Shown here: positions 43,077 through 53,932 of the stretch, piece by piece
Layout of the letters: each line of letters begins with the position of its first letter
How positions within the stretch are numbered: position 1 is the first letter of the stretch
Assembly: GCA_003339415.1 (NCBI GenBank)
Contig: PDHQ01000055.1
Span: 1-64,000, forward strand
Direction of reading: 5' to 3'
Length of the DNA stretch: 64,000 nt
Source: Ophiocordyceps camponoti-saundersi (nom. inval.)
Lineage: Eukaryota; Ascomycota; Sordariomycetes; Hypocreales; Ophiocordycipitaceae
Made by a program: the position numbers and the translations under genes
Notes under the pieces: model-generated
Told to the model about the DNA's origin: nothing
What the model saw: only the letters and a program-made list of their open reading frames with translations
Database searches by the model: none

Positions 43077-45481
43077 TTATTAAAAGTAATTATTATTAAT
43101 ATTAGCTTATTATTTTTATTAAAAAATAACTTAATTAATTTTAGGATTTTTAGGTATTTTAGTAATAGCTTATAATAATAAAGCCCCCCGCGTCTCTTTA
43201 ATACTCCGCTAAGGTATAGCTTAAGCTTATTTTTCTCTAATAATTTTAAGTTAGCGAAAAGTAAGTTATATTAAAAACTAAGTAATTAAAACTCTTAGCT
43301 TATACCGGGTAATTATTTAACTTAAGGCTAAGTAACTTTAAGCGTTTAAAAGATATAAAATTTAGCTAAAGCTATCCTTATTATAATAACGTTATAAGTT
43401 ATTATAATTATATAAGTATTAATAGCCGCTATAATAATTATTATTTTAACTAAAGTTACTTTTATTATAAGTAACTTAGATACCTCCTTTCTAGTTTAGC
43501 TTAACTTTATAATGTTCGGTATTAATATAGTTTTAAACTTTAGAATTTTATTATTACCTTAGCTAAAACTAACTTAGCGTAAGCTCTCTCCCTTACTCTT
43601 TTTAAAATATATCTTAGCAAGATATAAATACTTTAAGTTAATAGTAAAAATAAGTAATAAGTTATTATTATTATTATTTATATTTAATATAATTATAAGA
43701 GTTTTAAGTATAGTATAAGCTTTCTTTTTAGTAAGATATATCTAAATTATAATAAGAGATATTTACCTCTTACTTTTACTTTTTAAAAGTATTATAAGCG
43801 CCGCTTTAATAAGCTTTATTATTACTAGCTTATAAGTTTTACTTATTTTATAAGTTTACTTTATCCTTACCTTAAGTAAAGCTTAAGCTAATACTCCTAA
43901 CTTTTTAAATATTATTATTATTTTCTTACTTAAGTTAAATATATTATAAGCTATATTTATAAGGCTTAAAGTTTATTAATTAATATAAGCGTTAATTTAC
44001 TTTAAAGTAATATAGGTTAACTTAAGTATAAAGATAAATATCCTCCCCCCTCTCTCTCTACTTCCTTTACCTTTTTTATAACTTTAGTATAAATACCTTT
44101 TAAAGCGTTCCTCGCTTTAATTATATTTTTATAAATATAGCTTTAATTCGAATCTTAAATTAAAATAAGATTTTTTTAGCTATAGCTTATATTTCTCTAA
44201 ACTTTTATTACTTATTATAGCGCTTAGCTTATATAGTATATAATTCTTTAGCGTTATTTTTAAATTAAGGATATATAAATATATAAGTAAAATTTATCTA
44301 AGTATAAGTAATATATACGCGCGCGTTTATAGCTATTAAATATTAGCTTAATCTTATTAATATTTAGCTTAAATAAAATATAATTTATTTAGCTAATCTT
44401 AATAGCTAGCGTATAAATAATAAATATAGTTTTAAGTAAATTTAAAAATATAACTATTATAAAGCGTAGCTTATTTATTATTAATTTTTATATTATACTT
44501 ATAAGCTATTATTATTATAAAAAGGGAAATTAAAAGTTAATATTATATATAAAAGAAAAAAGCCTTATATTATATAAGCTATAAGATTTTTTACCTTATA
44601 GCGGACTACTTATTAATTATAAGGCGTTATAATATATATTAATATATACTCTTCCCCTTTATAGCGGTATATATTTTTCCCCCTTATTAAGGATCTAGCT
44701 TATATTTACCTTTTTATAGCTAAGGTTTATAGCCGCCCCCGCCTTAGCGACCCTAAACCCTAGCTTAATTTACCCTAGACCCGCTATTATAACTTAGTAA
44801 ATTAGCACGAGGCCCGCTATCCCGCTATAATACCCTCTCCTTACTTATTATTTTTACCTTACTAGCTATTAATTACTTAGTAAGGAGTTTTCCCCTAAGC
44901 CTAGCTTAGTTTTTCCCCTCTTCCTACCTTCTATATACTTAAATACCTTATAAGTCCTTAGCATATATATATATTATATTACTTTAGTAACCTATATAGG
45001 TATCTAAGCATATAATTATTTAATAGAGAGGAAAAACCGGAGTACCCGGGGGAAAACCCCTTATTTAATATATTCAGCTAGCTTATAGACTAATTACGTT
45101 ATATTAGAAAGCTTAATCGTTATAGGAAATATCCGAAGTTACGCTAATTTTAAGCGAGAGGTACTTATATTTCTTATCGCACGTCTTATCTAAGTTCTAA
45201 GTAATTCTAGTACGTATATTAGCAAATATTATAGTAAAGATATATTACTTCGTAATCGTACTCTATTATTAGATTATAATTGCTATTAAAGGGGACTTAT
45301 TTCTCTAATAACTTACGTTATCTAACTATACCTTTACCCCGCGCCTTACCTTACCTAAGCCTCGGCTAGGTTACTACTCCTACTAAGGGAGGGAAGGAGC
45401 CTAGTAGGGTTATTACTCCTGCCGGGGTTATACCGGGGTTAGACCGTACCCTAGCTATATAGTTAGGGTAAAAAATACCTA
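43077..45481. other. Gene-free segment with less-mutated GC-richer patches
   Basis: No gene recognised. The stretches 44695-44910 and 45290-45470 keep runs of C and G (for example CCCCGCGCC and CTGCCGGGG) and are visibly richer in G+C than the surroundings, ending next to a tRNA-like relic. No open frame or repeat partner was found in this window. Confidence 0.45.
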
Positions 45482-45563
45482 TGCCCTCTACCGGATTCGA
45501 ACCGACTACCTCTTTTATAAGAGACTAATATCTCTAAACGCTTAATTATTACGCTAGGAGGGC
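45482..45563 (-). tRNA. tRNA-like relic, isotype not assignable
   Basis: On the minus strand the acceptor GCCCTCC pairs with AGAGGGC at six of seven positions, with one C-A mismatch expected from G to A mutation. The T arm is GTCGG-TTCGAAT-CCGGT with a perfect B box (GGTTCGAATCC). The D stem is GCGT/GCGT with G-T pairs. The D loop lacks the invariant GG (AATAATTAA). An AGAGA/TCTCT stem closes a loop of only six bases, so no anticodon can be read with confidence. The 82-nt length would suit a long variable arm or a small intron. Probably a RIP-damaged pseudogene. Confidence 0.55.
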
Positions 45564-46030
45564 GGTCCTTAGCATAATATAATATATAATTAAGCTTAAT
45601 AATAATAAATATTATTATAAGAATTTTATTTATTTTAAGCTAAGGTATTAAAATATAAAGCTAATTTTTAAAATAATATTTTTTAATATTAAGTATAATT
45701 ACTTTTAAAGCTAGTAAAGCTATCTTATAAATATAAAGCTAGCTATAAGAATTTTTTATTAAAAATACTTAGTAAATACTAGCTTTTATAAAAAGGAATC
45801 CCCCTTATTAACTAATAAACTCTAATAATAAGTAAAAGTATTTTCTTATTATAACTTTAATTTATATATAAAATATTTCTATTATTATTATTATTAATTT
45901 TTTTTAATACTTTTAATATAGTATTAAGCTTTATAATTCCCTTATTCTTAAAAGTATAATATTTCTATTAGCTTTTTTACTTTAGTTAATTAATTAAAAG
46001 AAATATAAACTAAGTATTATATATAATATA

Positions 46031-46240
46031 TATAAGGGATTAGTTTATAACTAATTATAGCTAGATAGGGGGGATTATAGCGGATATATTTAGGTTTTCC
46101 TAATAGCGCTTAGTTATCACGCGGGGTATATAGCTAGCTTAGGAAAGGGGCTTCTCTCCCTTCTTCTTCCTTTTTTCGATAGCTTTAATTATAACTTTAC
46201 TTTAGCTTATTTTTATAATCGCCTTAGTAAAACCTTTATA
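46031..46240 (+). repeat. LTR of the short element (left)
   Basis: Contains TAGATAGGGGGGATTATAGCG and CGCGGGGTATATAGCTAGC, the latter a TATA-box-like stretch (TATATAG). It differs from the right LTR by scattered C/T and G/A changes. Confidence 0.85.
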
Positions 46241-47595
46241 TTAATTAAAGCTCCTCTTACCGCTAACTAAACGTAAAAGTAAGATCTTAATATAAAATAC
46301 CGTTAAATTTTACTTATATTAAAGCTACTTTTAGCTTATTTTAGCTTAAACTCTTAGCTAGCTATTATATATATTAAATTTATAATTAACGGAGCTATAA
46401 TTAAGAAGCTTAAGTCCTAATTCTATTATATTTTTTCTTATCTTAGCACCTTTTAGTAAATATTTCTTTTATATATTATTATAGCTATAGATTTTTCTTA
46501 CTAGCTTAAAGCTTTTTTAATATATATTTTCGAGCTTTTTAAGGAGAGTTATAAAAAGCGCTAAGTAAGTTTTTCCTTAGTTAAGATATATTAAGAGCTA
46601 TTAAAGCCCCTTAGAGAATATATTATAAGGTAAAAATATACCTTTTTCGAAGCTAAATTATTATATTAATCTAACTATATTAAGATTATTTTACTTTTAT
46701 CTAAGCTATATAAGGAGCTATAAGAGCGCTTAGATTATAAAAACTAGCTTATAATATACGTAGCTTTCGCTAGCTTTCTCCGAGGCTTTAATAAAGTATT
46801 TAGTTTTAAGAATATTCTTAACGCGCTAGTTAATTTACCGCCCCTTTTTTCTACTAACTTAATAGATATTATATTTATATAATCTTATTTTAATATTATT
46901 AAGCGCTAGCGTTATTATTAATATAACTAAATTAGTTATTTTAAGTATAATTATTTAAAGCTTTATAGGTAAATAGGGATTTTAAGGTTAAGGCTTTTTA
47001 TAAATAAAGCGAGGAAATTAAAAGTAAATCCGGAGTATTTTAATTAAGGGAATAATAAATAAAAAAAGATAAGTATATATTAGATATTATAGCTTAGGTA
47101 ATTTCTAGCTTTATTATATTACCTTACTAAAGATAGTTTATATATAGCTTAAGCGCGTAGATTTATTAGTAAGTATATATTATAATTATATTACGCCTTA
47201 GCTTATAAACTAGCGCTAATAATATATAGCGATAAATATATAGCTAGCTTTACTATTTACCGTAATTAAGGTATTTTTTAAGCTTCTTATAATTAATATA
47301 ATATTACCTAATCTTATATATTAGCTATATAAGTAAGTTTTTACTATTAATATATAAGTTTATTAATTCTTATTTTAAGCGGTATTATAATTCTAAGCTT
47401 ATTAAAATCTTCCTTATAAGAATTAGGGTTTAATTCCCTAAGCTATAAGGGAGCCCTTCCGCCCTCTTATTTTTATTTCTACGGAGGCTATTAGGCTATT
47501 AGCTAAAGTTTATATAAAATATCTTACTAGCGTAATAGTATATAATTTTTCTATCCTACGCTTTTATTTCCTTAGCTAGCTTAAGGAGGGGGCTA

Positions 47596-47805
47596 TATAA
47601 GGGATTAGTTTATAACTAATCGTAGCTAGATAGGGGGGATTATAGCGGATATATTTAGGTTTTTCTAATAGCGCTTAGTTATCGCGCGGGGTATATAGCT
47701 AGCTTAGGAAGGGGGCTTCTCTCCCTTCTCCTTCCTCTTTTTAATAGCTTTAATTATAACTCTACTTTAGCTTACTTTTATAGTTGCCTTAGTAAGACCT
47801 TTATA
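47596..47805 (+). repeat. LTR of the short element (right)
   Basis: The same 210 bp as the left LTR, somewhat less mutated at several CpA-type sites (CTCTACTTTAGC, TAGTTGCC). Confidence 0.85.
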
Positions 47806-47810
47806 ATATA

Positions 47811-48129
47811 AAAGTAATATACTTTATAAGCTTTAGCTAAGCTATTTATATAAAAGACTAAATAAATATAAAATAAATATAAAATAAGAAAAGAAAAAAA
47901 GTAAATAAAAGCTAAAAGGAAAAGAAGTTTTTTATAGCTATAACTTTATATATACCCCGCGTGCGTTATATATATAAATTAAACTATATATTTTTATATA
48001 ACTTAGTTATTTTAGTAAAGCCTAAATTTATTATATTAAAACCTCCTTAGCTTAATATTAGAAATGTTAAAAATATTAATATCAGGTTCCTTAAAGTATT
48101 AGAAATAAATAAATAATATATATATATAC
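47811..48129. other. AT-rich flank leading into the gene island
   Basis: RIP-type composition continues to about 48060, then CA and TG dinucleotides reappear within roughly 70 bp. No gene seen. Confidence 0.6.
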
Positions 48130-48293
48130 CGGATTAGGTGCATTAAAGTGCCCCATGCCCACCTTATGTGACGACTCACGAAACTTAACATCGATATACG
48201 TATCTGCCGGCACTAGCAGAAGAGAGTTCTGACAGATCTAGATCCCTGGATACTTTCTAACAGATGCCAAATTCAAATAATCGCAAAAATATT
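48130..48293 (-). other. 3' flank of the transporter gene
   Basis: Unmutated sequence downstream of the stop codon, likely the 3' UTR and terminator region. No clear polyadenylation signal can be assigned by eye. Confidence 0.5.
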
Positions 48294-50126
48294 TTATAAA
48301 TCAATATTAATCCACTGGCATAGTGTCACAGTAGAAGTATAGAGCATAGCAATAATGCCTAGAAGCATTAGAAGGAGGTCTAATACCTTTATCGAAGCGT
48401 TACTCGCGACTCCTTTATAGTGGAGGTACGCAGGGTAAATGTATACGAGAGGGACACACGCGAAACTTCCGATCAGGGCGACGAACTTATCCAGGTCCGT
48501 TGCTCCAACCATGCTGATGACGGTACAAAGTCCGACCACTATTGAACGGATCGCATTCTTCTTCCACTTGATTGTCATACTTCTCTTGCCAGTAGCTCGT
48601 TCACCGAAGAACGATGTTTCGATAATGCGGACTGCCGGGAAAAGCTGCACAGGCTCACCCCCCAGCACGGCCAACGAATATAATAGTTGCACAGCATTGA
48701 CAACAGGGGAGTCCTGTGGATAGTTAGAGATGACCTGGATTTTGGTTTCCCCACCAAATGTAGCGTAGCAGAGTGCGCCAACAGACGTGAAAATGATGGT
48801 GATGAGAAACATGACGAGAAATAATAGTCCACTGAATTGGTTTGGCTTCCGCATGCTAGATTGTATGGGTAGGATTAGTCCGATTCCTTCGAACGTGAAA
48901 ATAGCGGATCCAATAGTCAGAGGAAATGTTGAAGCGTTAAATAACCGTACGCTAGGATCGACCCCTGTGTGGGCGAGCGTCCGAAGATCGAAATACCAAA
49001 TATAAACCAAGCCAAGAAGGATGAAAACATCTGCAAGTAATGCTACATGTCCGAGCTTAGAAATATTTCGAATAAGAGATAAGGGGACGAGGGGTATGAG
49101 TTGAATAGCGATGAGACTGGGTACTCCTAAATTGAATCCTTCGTTGCCTTGAGTTGTGGCTTGTAGAAAAGCCAAAAGATTTTCGGCTGTGAAAATGAGG
49201 CCGGCACAGACAAAGCCCAATTGTGAAAGAGCGATAGACGCTAGAATGATACTGCGGAATCTTGGCCCGACTATGATTGCACCCAAATCTCCGTAGCCCG
49301 CCGCATGCTTCTGACGACAGTCAAGCAGCAATCTGAAGCAAAGGCAGTTGATCAGCGATACGACCACTAGGGTCATAGATGAGAAGAGTATCCCGCCGTT
49401 GAGGAATGCCTTCGGGAGAAACATGATGCCTGTGCCGATGAAAGCTTTAAGGAGGGTAAAGAAAGTTTTCACAGTGCTGGCGTCACCACATCTTTGGTGG
49501 CGCCTGGAGTTTCTATGGCGGCCTAGCAGAGGGCGACGGACTGCGATGTCAGACCGGTCATCAGTGGCTGAGCCGTCGTCAGATGAATCTGCATCTTCGA
49601 GATCCTCGCCGGCAAAGCTGCCGTAAAGATCAAGAAAGTCAACGAAGTTTCTGGCAACCAGCGTGCCACTGACGCGTCGCTGACGGGCACGATTTTGCAG
49701 GTGTTGACGCCTGAAGCCTCCAGGTTCCCGTTGCTCTGGATATGAGAGTTCATCGGTAGGTTGCAGGCGAGGTGAAGGTTGATGGGAGAACGTGGCTGAA
49801 CGGCGAAGTGAATTAGCTCGAGCCTTGATCCTGTACATGTCGCGGTGAATATCACCGCCTTGAAGCCTTAGGGACGACTCCAGAACCTCGGCCAGTGCGG
49901 CGCCACCATCATGGGGATGTCCACAGATGTCCGATGTCGAATCCGGCACTATGGTTTGAAATGGTGACGGCGAAGAACGCCCAGAGTCGTCGACGGGTTC
50001 TTGGGTGGGCTCCGTGGACAAGCTAACTTCCGCTTCCGCTGAATATCCCTCAGGTAGGAAGCGATCAAGGATGGCCGCTTGACGTTTGCTCTGCTGGCTC
50101 CCGTAAAGATTGGCGTTATCGGCCAT
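48294..50126 (-). CDS. Vacuolar amino acid transporter, AVT3/AVT4-like (AAAP family)
   Basis: Predicted to export neutral amino acids across the vacuolar membrane, by family resemblance. The 610-residue product has a hydrophilic Ser/Asp/Arg-rich N-terminus (1-215) and then an Aa_trans domain (about 217-603). The domain opens with KTFFTLLKAFIGTGIMFLPK, the family signature, and has about 11 hydrophobic segments (near 222, 245, 292, 334, 360, 402, 432, 474, 525, 548, 580). A conserved-looking FTFEGIGLILPI lies at 410-421. The start chosen is the ATG at 50126, with A at -3 and G at +4. The frame stays open 17 codons further to a GTG at 50177, which a fungal nuclear gene would not use. It ends at TAA (48294-48296). 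No intron is needed. CA and TG are normal, so there is no RIP damage. It is the only intact gene here; its neighbours are transposon relics. The subfamily assignment rests on motif and architecture only. Confidence 0.9.
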   Translation of the reverse strand: MADNANLYGSQQSKRQAAILDRFLPEGYSAEAEVSLSTEPTQEPVDDSGRSSPSPFQTIVPDSTSDICGHPHDGGAALAEVLESSLRLQGGDIHRDMYRIKARANSLRRSATFSHQPSPRLQPTDELSYPEQREPGGFRRQHLQNRARQRRVSGTLVARNFVDFLDLYGSFAGEDLEDADSSDDGSATDDRSDIAVRRPLLGRHRNSRRHQRCGDASTVKTFFTLLKAFIGTGIMFLPKAFLNGGILFSSMTLVVVSLINCLCFRLLLDCRQKHAAGYGDLGAIIVGPRFRSIILASIALSQLGFVCAGLIFTAENLLAFLQATTQGNEGFNLGVPSLIAIQLIPLVPLSLIRNISKLGHVALLADVFILLGLVYIWYFDLRTLAHTGVDPSVRLFNASTFPLTIGSAIFTFEGIGLILPIQSSMRKPNQFSGLLFLVMFLITIIFTSVGALCYATFGGETKIQVISNYPQDSPVVNAVQLLYSLAVLGGEPVQLFPAVRIIETSFFGERATGKRSMTIKWKKNAIRSIVVGLCTVISMVGATDLDKFVALIGSFACVPLVYIYPAYLHYKGVASNASIKVLDLLLMLLGIIAMLYTSTVTLCQWINIDL

Positions 50127-50450
50127 GATAAAAAACAAATCCAGGTGGTGAGTATGGGATATGGCGAAGTAGCCCACAGCCTCTTGAGTATATCCGGAAA
50201 TTTAACCTAAGATGAAATGGAACACAATCCGTAACAAGACGTTGGAAGACGAGCTAATACAGGAGTAAGACTGAGTAGGAGCCATACATAAGCTATCACA
50301 AGGGAGATAGCTTCAAGTAAGGAAGGTAGATAAAATACCCACCTGCTAACAATAGCTCCAGAATATCCTTACACATACTCGCAAAAGGTTAATAATTAGG
50401 CACCTAAGTAGCGAAGGGGTATATAATATAGTTTAACCACACTATAGTCG
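50127..50450 (-). promoter_or_regulatory. 5' UTR and promoter region of the transporter gene
   Basis: About 320 bp of normal-composition sequence upstream of the start codon, before RIP-type sequence resumes near 50450. This bounds the compact promoter plus leader that escaped mutation. I cannot place a TATA box or transcription start with confidence. Confidence 0.5.
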
Positions 50451-52647
50451 AGAGCTTAACCCACTAAGGCTTAAGCCTAGTTAGGCCCGTAATATATATA
50501 TATTATAAAAAATATAATCTAGATTAAGGAAACAATACGCGCCTAATATTAAGCGCGATCCCCTAGTTTAAGGTAAGAAAATAGCGGTATCGGGTTTACT
50601 TTAAAATTAAAAGTAAGGTAATACTTAGCTAAGTTAAAGCTAGGTATTAAGTAGTCTTTATATATATATATATATAGGTAAGAAAAGCAAAGGTAACCTA
50701 AATCGGATATAATTAAAAGATAGATATCTTTCTTATATTATATAAAGAAAAGTAACTATATAGCTAGATAATATTCTACCCTTATACCTCCTTTTTCCTT
50801 CTTAAAATATCTCTTACCCCCTAAGTTATATAAAGTATAACTTAAGTACTAATATATATTTTATTAAAGATTTTTTTATATTTAAGTTATTCTTTATATA
50901 TGTATTATATAATAAATAGAAAAAGGTATAAAAAAATAATATTAATATTAAATTTCTTCTTCTTATAAAAAAATAATATAAAAAATATTATATAAAGAAA
51001 AAACTTTATATCTTATTTTAATATAAATATATTAAAAATATATATATAATATTAAATAAATATATAGTTAAAAAAATTATAAAAATAAATAATATTTTAT
51101 ATATTATAATAAAAAAATAAAAATAAGCTATAAGCTAAAAAAAATTAAATTATTAAATAATTTAATTTATTATATATTTTATAAAAGCTTTATTGTTAAA
51201 GTTTCCTATAATTATAATATTAAGAAAAATAAGTAATAATATTATTTTTTATAATTTTATATTAAAAATACTAAAAGATATTATAGAAAATTAGATTTTA
51301 CCGCGCCTTACTATTTTTATAAGGGATTAAAAACCTCACTTACCTCTCTTTCTTTTTTTCTTTTTTCTTTCTTTTTAAAAAGTTAATAATAAGAATAATA
51401 AATTAAAATTATAATATAAGATATCTAATAATACCTTTATAAATCGCCTAACCTCTTATAATATTTTACTAAGATTTCCTTTAAGGATTTTACTCGGATT
51501 TCCCCTAAAAACTTTATTACCTTTATACTTATAAAATTATTAAAATTTCCTCCTAGGATTTCTTTATAATAACTCTTAGGATTTTACTAAGATTTCTAAT
51601 TAGATTTAATATTAAAATATACTTTTAGAAATATTTAGATTTTATAAAGAAATCCCCGTATATTAAGAAATTACTATATATTAGGAGATCTCCGTTTTAC
51701 TAATATATATAGAAATTATTATAAAATCCTTTTAAGTAAATATTTTTAAAATTATATTAATAAATATTCCTTAAGCTTTTAGTAATATAATAAGCTTTAT
51801 ATTTTTTTAAATAAAAAATAAGATTTTACTATAATTATTATTTTAGTTTTTAAAAAATTTTATTTTTATTTATATTTCTTATAATAGCTAATTTATAATT
51901 TTATAACTAATAACTTACTTATTTTCTTTTTCTATATATTATATTTAATAGCTAGTATAATATATATAATTATAAATAAATTATATATATAAGTATATAT
52001 TAACTAAGAGTAATTTTATATTATATTAACTTATAAATTTTTAGCTATTAAGCTAGTAAATTATATTAGAAATATTTTTATTAATAAGCTTTATAAGTAT
52101 AAATCTTTAGCTTAAACTAAAGCTTTATTATATTTATTAAATAACTTTAGCTATATATTATCTTTTTACTTTTAAATTACTTAACTTAATAAAGGAAAAA
52201 AATATAGCTAAAAGGGAAAAAGCTTATATTTTTAATATTTATTAATAAATAAAAATAAGGTATCTTTTTAAAAAAAAATATCCCGCTTTATAATATAAGG
52301 AAATTAAACTAGTTAAAAAATACTTACCTTATTAATATAATTTTTAAAAAACTAAGTTATTATTAGCTTTAAATTATTTTCTAAATAACCTTATTATAAT
52401 TATTAATTAGATTTTAATTTTTTAATAAAGTTAACTAACTTTAAAATATTCTTTAAAGGAATTCCTTATTTATTTAATATACTTTTTAAAAATTAACCTC
52501 CTTTTATTTAAAAATATCTTTAAATTATAAATAATAAAAATAAAAAGCTAGCTATATTAACTAGAGCAAGTAAAGAAACCGATTCCTTATTATAAATTAA
52601 AGAAGGTAAGAATATCTTTTTATAAACGGTTTTAACTTTAAAAAGGG
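50451..52647. other. Very AT-rich gene-free segment
   Basis: RIP-type sequence, with the stretch 50870-51250 almost pure A+T. It has a few ACTCGGATTTCC/AGGATTT-like reiterations around 51470-51740 that may be a decayed tandem array. No coding domain recognised. Confidence 0.5.
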
Positions 52648-52724
52648 GCCGTTCTAGTATAACGGTTATATTCCTAAAACGACCTCTTTTTAAAAAGTAG
52701 TTGGTTCGAATCCGGCGAACAGTA
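52648..52724 (+). tRNA. tRNA-like relic, isotype not assignable
   Basis: The acceptor GCCGTTC pairs with GAACAGT except for one C-A mismatch (with a terminal G-T pair). The D stem is GTAT/ATAT with loop AACGGTT, which keeps the invariant GG. The T arm is GTTGG-TTCGAAT-CCGGC with a perfect B box, and the discriminator base is A. The 28 bases between the D and T arms do not fold into a regular anticodon arm with a standard variable loop, so either an intron is present or the arm is damaged. Some bases (CTCTTTTTAAAA) resemble the same region of the relic at 45482. Confidence 0.5.
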
Positions 52725-53568
52725 CGGGGGCTTAAAGGACCCCCTAACTAAAGCAGCGTAGCCGTACGGCGCTTATAAATAAATATAGCAGCCTAGATTA
52801 AGTTAGATAAATAATCTTCTTAATATAGAGCTATAAGAAGGCTCCCTATAAAGCGTAGCTATAAGCAGTATATACCTTATATAATAAGGCGCTATATAAG
52901 TCCTTATATTACTAAACCCTACTATAAAGTTAGACTCTAATAGCTTACTTAAGACTTAAAATAGCTTAGTTAATTTAATTAATTTATAGCGCTATTACTT
53001 ATTTATATATATATATATAAAGGGGCCCTAAACCTTTTAACTTAAGTAAAGCGGAGCGGAGTAAACTATATAGCGGACCCTTATAATAGCTATAGTAATA
53101 GCGATATAGCCGGATTTATTATACCTCTAAGCTATAATAAGCTTAATATACTAAACCGCCTTATACTTTATTAGAACCTTAAGAGGGTGCTTAATTTAGT
53201 AATATATAGTTAATTAAAGGGGGTTTTACTTAAATAGTTCTTACTTAAGGTTTTTCTTATTAAGTCTTAAAAGACTTATTAGCTTTATATATAGTAGAAG
53301 TTTTAGATACTTAGTATAAAGTTTTTAGCGTAATAATTAATTAATTAAAACTTTAAAAAAGAAACTGCTAACTTTTTTTTAAAAGAAAATATACTTTTAA
53401 AAAGGTATTTTTCTAATTTACTTACTTTACTAATAATAATATAACCTTTATTAAAAGTTATTAAAGAAAAGGAAAAAAAATAAAAATAATTAATAAAATA
53501 CTTAAATTATATAAATTTAAATTTAATAAACTATTAAAAAATAAACTAAATCTTAATAATAATCTTTT
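52725..53568. other. Unassigned RIP-affected sequence
   Basis: No coding domain recognised. Just after the tRNA-like relic, 52725-52775 is relatively unmutated (CGGGGGCTTAAAGGACCCCC forms a short inverted repeat). Confidence 0.4.
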
Positions 53569-53778
53569 ATTAAGGAGCGACTAAAAGCTGAAAGGGAATG
53601 CCCGCCTATTCCTTAGTAGGTTATAGCCTAAACCCCTTTACTATATATAAAGGTATAGGCAAAAGAGTACGTAATATATAAGTCCCTCGTTCCTTATATA
53701 TCGGGTATTATATAGGCTATCGTAGTCGAACTCCGACATATAAGTGACTATGACTAGGCGTAGCCTAGTCCTTTATAT
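53569..53778 (+). mobile_element. Short X-L module (MITE-like, 210 bp)
   Basis: Left block X1 (53569-53640, from ATTAAGGAGCGACTA to AAACCCCT) is repeated at 53933-54004. Right block L1 (about 53670-53778) is repeated at 57071-57180. In the short module X and L are 30 bp apart; in the long element downstream they are about 3.07 kb apart. That is the relation expected between an internally deleted non-autonomous copy and its parent. The left end (TTAAGGAGCGACTA) and the reverse complement of the right end (TGTGAAGGACTAAGC) are partly alike, hinting at short imperfect terminal inverted repeats. Confidence 0.6.
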
Positions 53779-53932
53779 ACCCTCGGGCCCGCCCCGTAGC
53801 AGCGACCCCTAGCTTATACCACGCACCCCCCAGGACCCTGCACGTGACCCCCACTACCTTGGCCCTGTTAGCCTAGGTGACCGCTGCCCGGCGACTCGAA
53901 CTTATAACCTTAAGAGTGTGACTTATATATAT
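53779..53932. other. GC-rich island without RIP, between the two modules
   Basis: About 150 bp with many CA, TG and C-runs (CGCACCCCCCAGGACCCTGC, CACGTGACCCCC), in sharp contrast to both sides. On the minus strand it contains AAGTTCGAGTC, a B-box-like core, but the flanking stem does not pair well, so a tRNA is not supported. Either recently inserted or too short and unique to have been mutated. Confidence 0.6.

Larger units (their letters stand above)
46031..47805 (+). mobile_element. Short LTR element (1.78 kb) with 210-bp LTRs
   Basis: Two direct repeats of exactly 210 bp (46031-46240 and 47596-47805) share TATAAGGGATTAG starts and ACCTTTATA ends, consistent with RIP-altered TG...CA termini. 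The flanks carry a 5-bp ATATA duplication (46026-46030 and 47806-47810). A purine run AAGGAGGGGGC precedes the right LTR as a polypurine tract, setting the plus orientation. The 1.36-kb interior is too small for pol and shows no RT or integrase motif. Some plus-strand stretches (46530-47000) look coding and could be gag-like. Most likely a non-autonomous LTR element. Confidence 0.8.

Noticed and set aside
48439..49855. Overlapping open frames on both strands inside the transporter gene (72-110 codons)
   Set aside because: All lie within the coding region of the 610-codon transporter, in other frames, with no domain and no independent flanks. They are shadows of the real gene.
53779..53932. 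A tRNA gene on the minus strand around the AAGTTCGAGTC core
   Set aside because: The bases flanking the loop do not form a T stem, and no matching acceptor or D arm was found.
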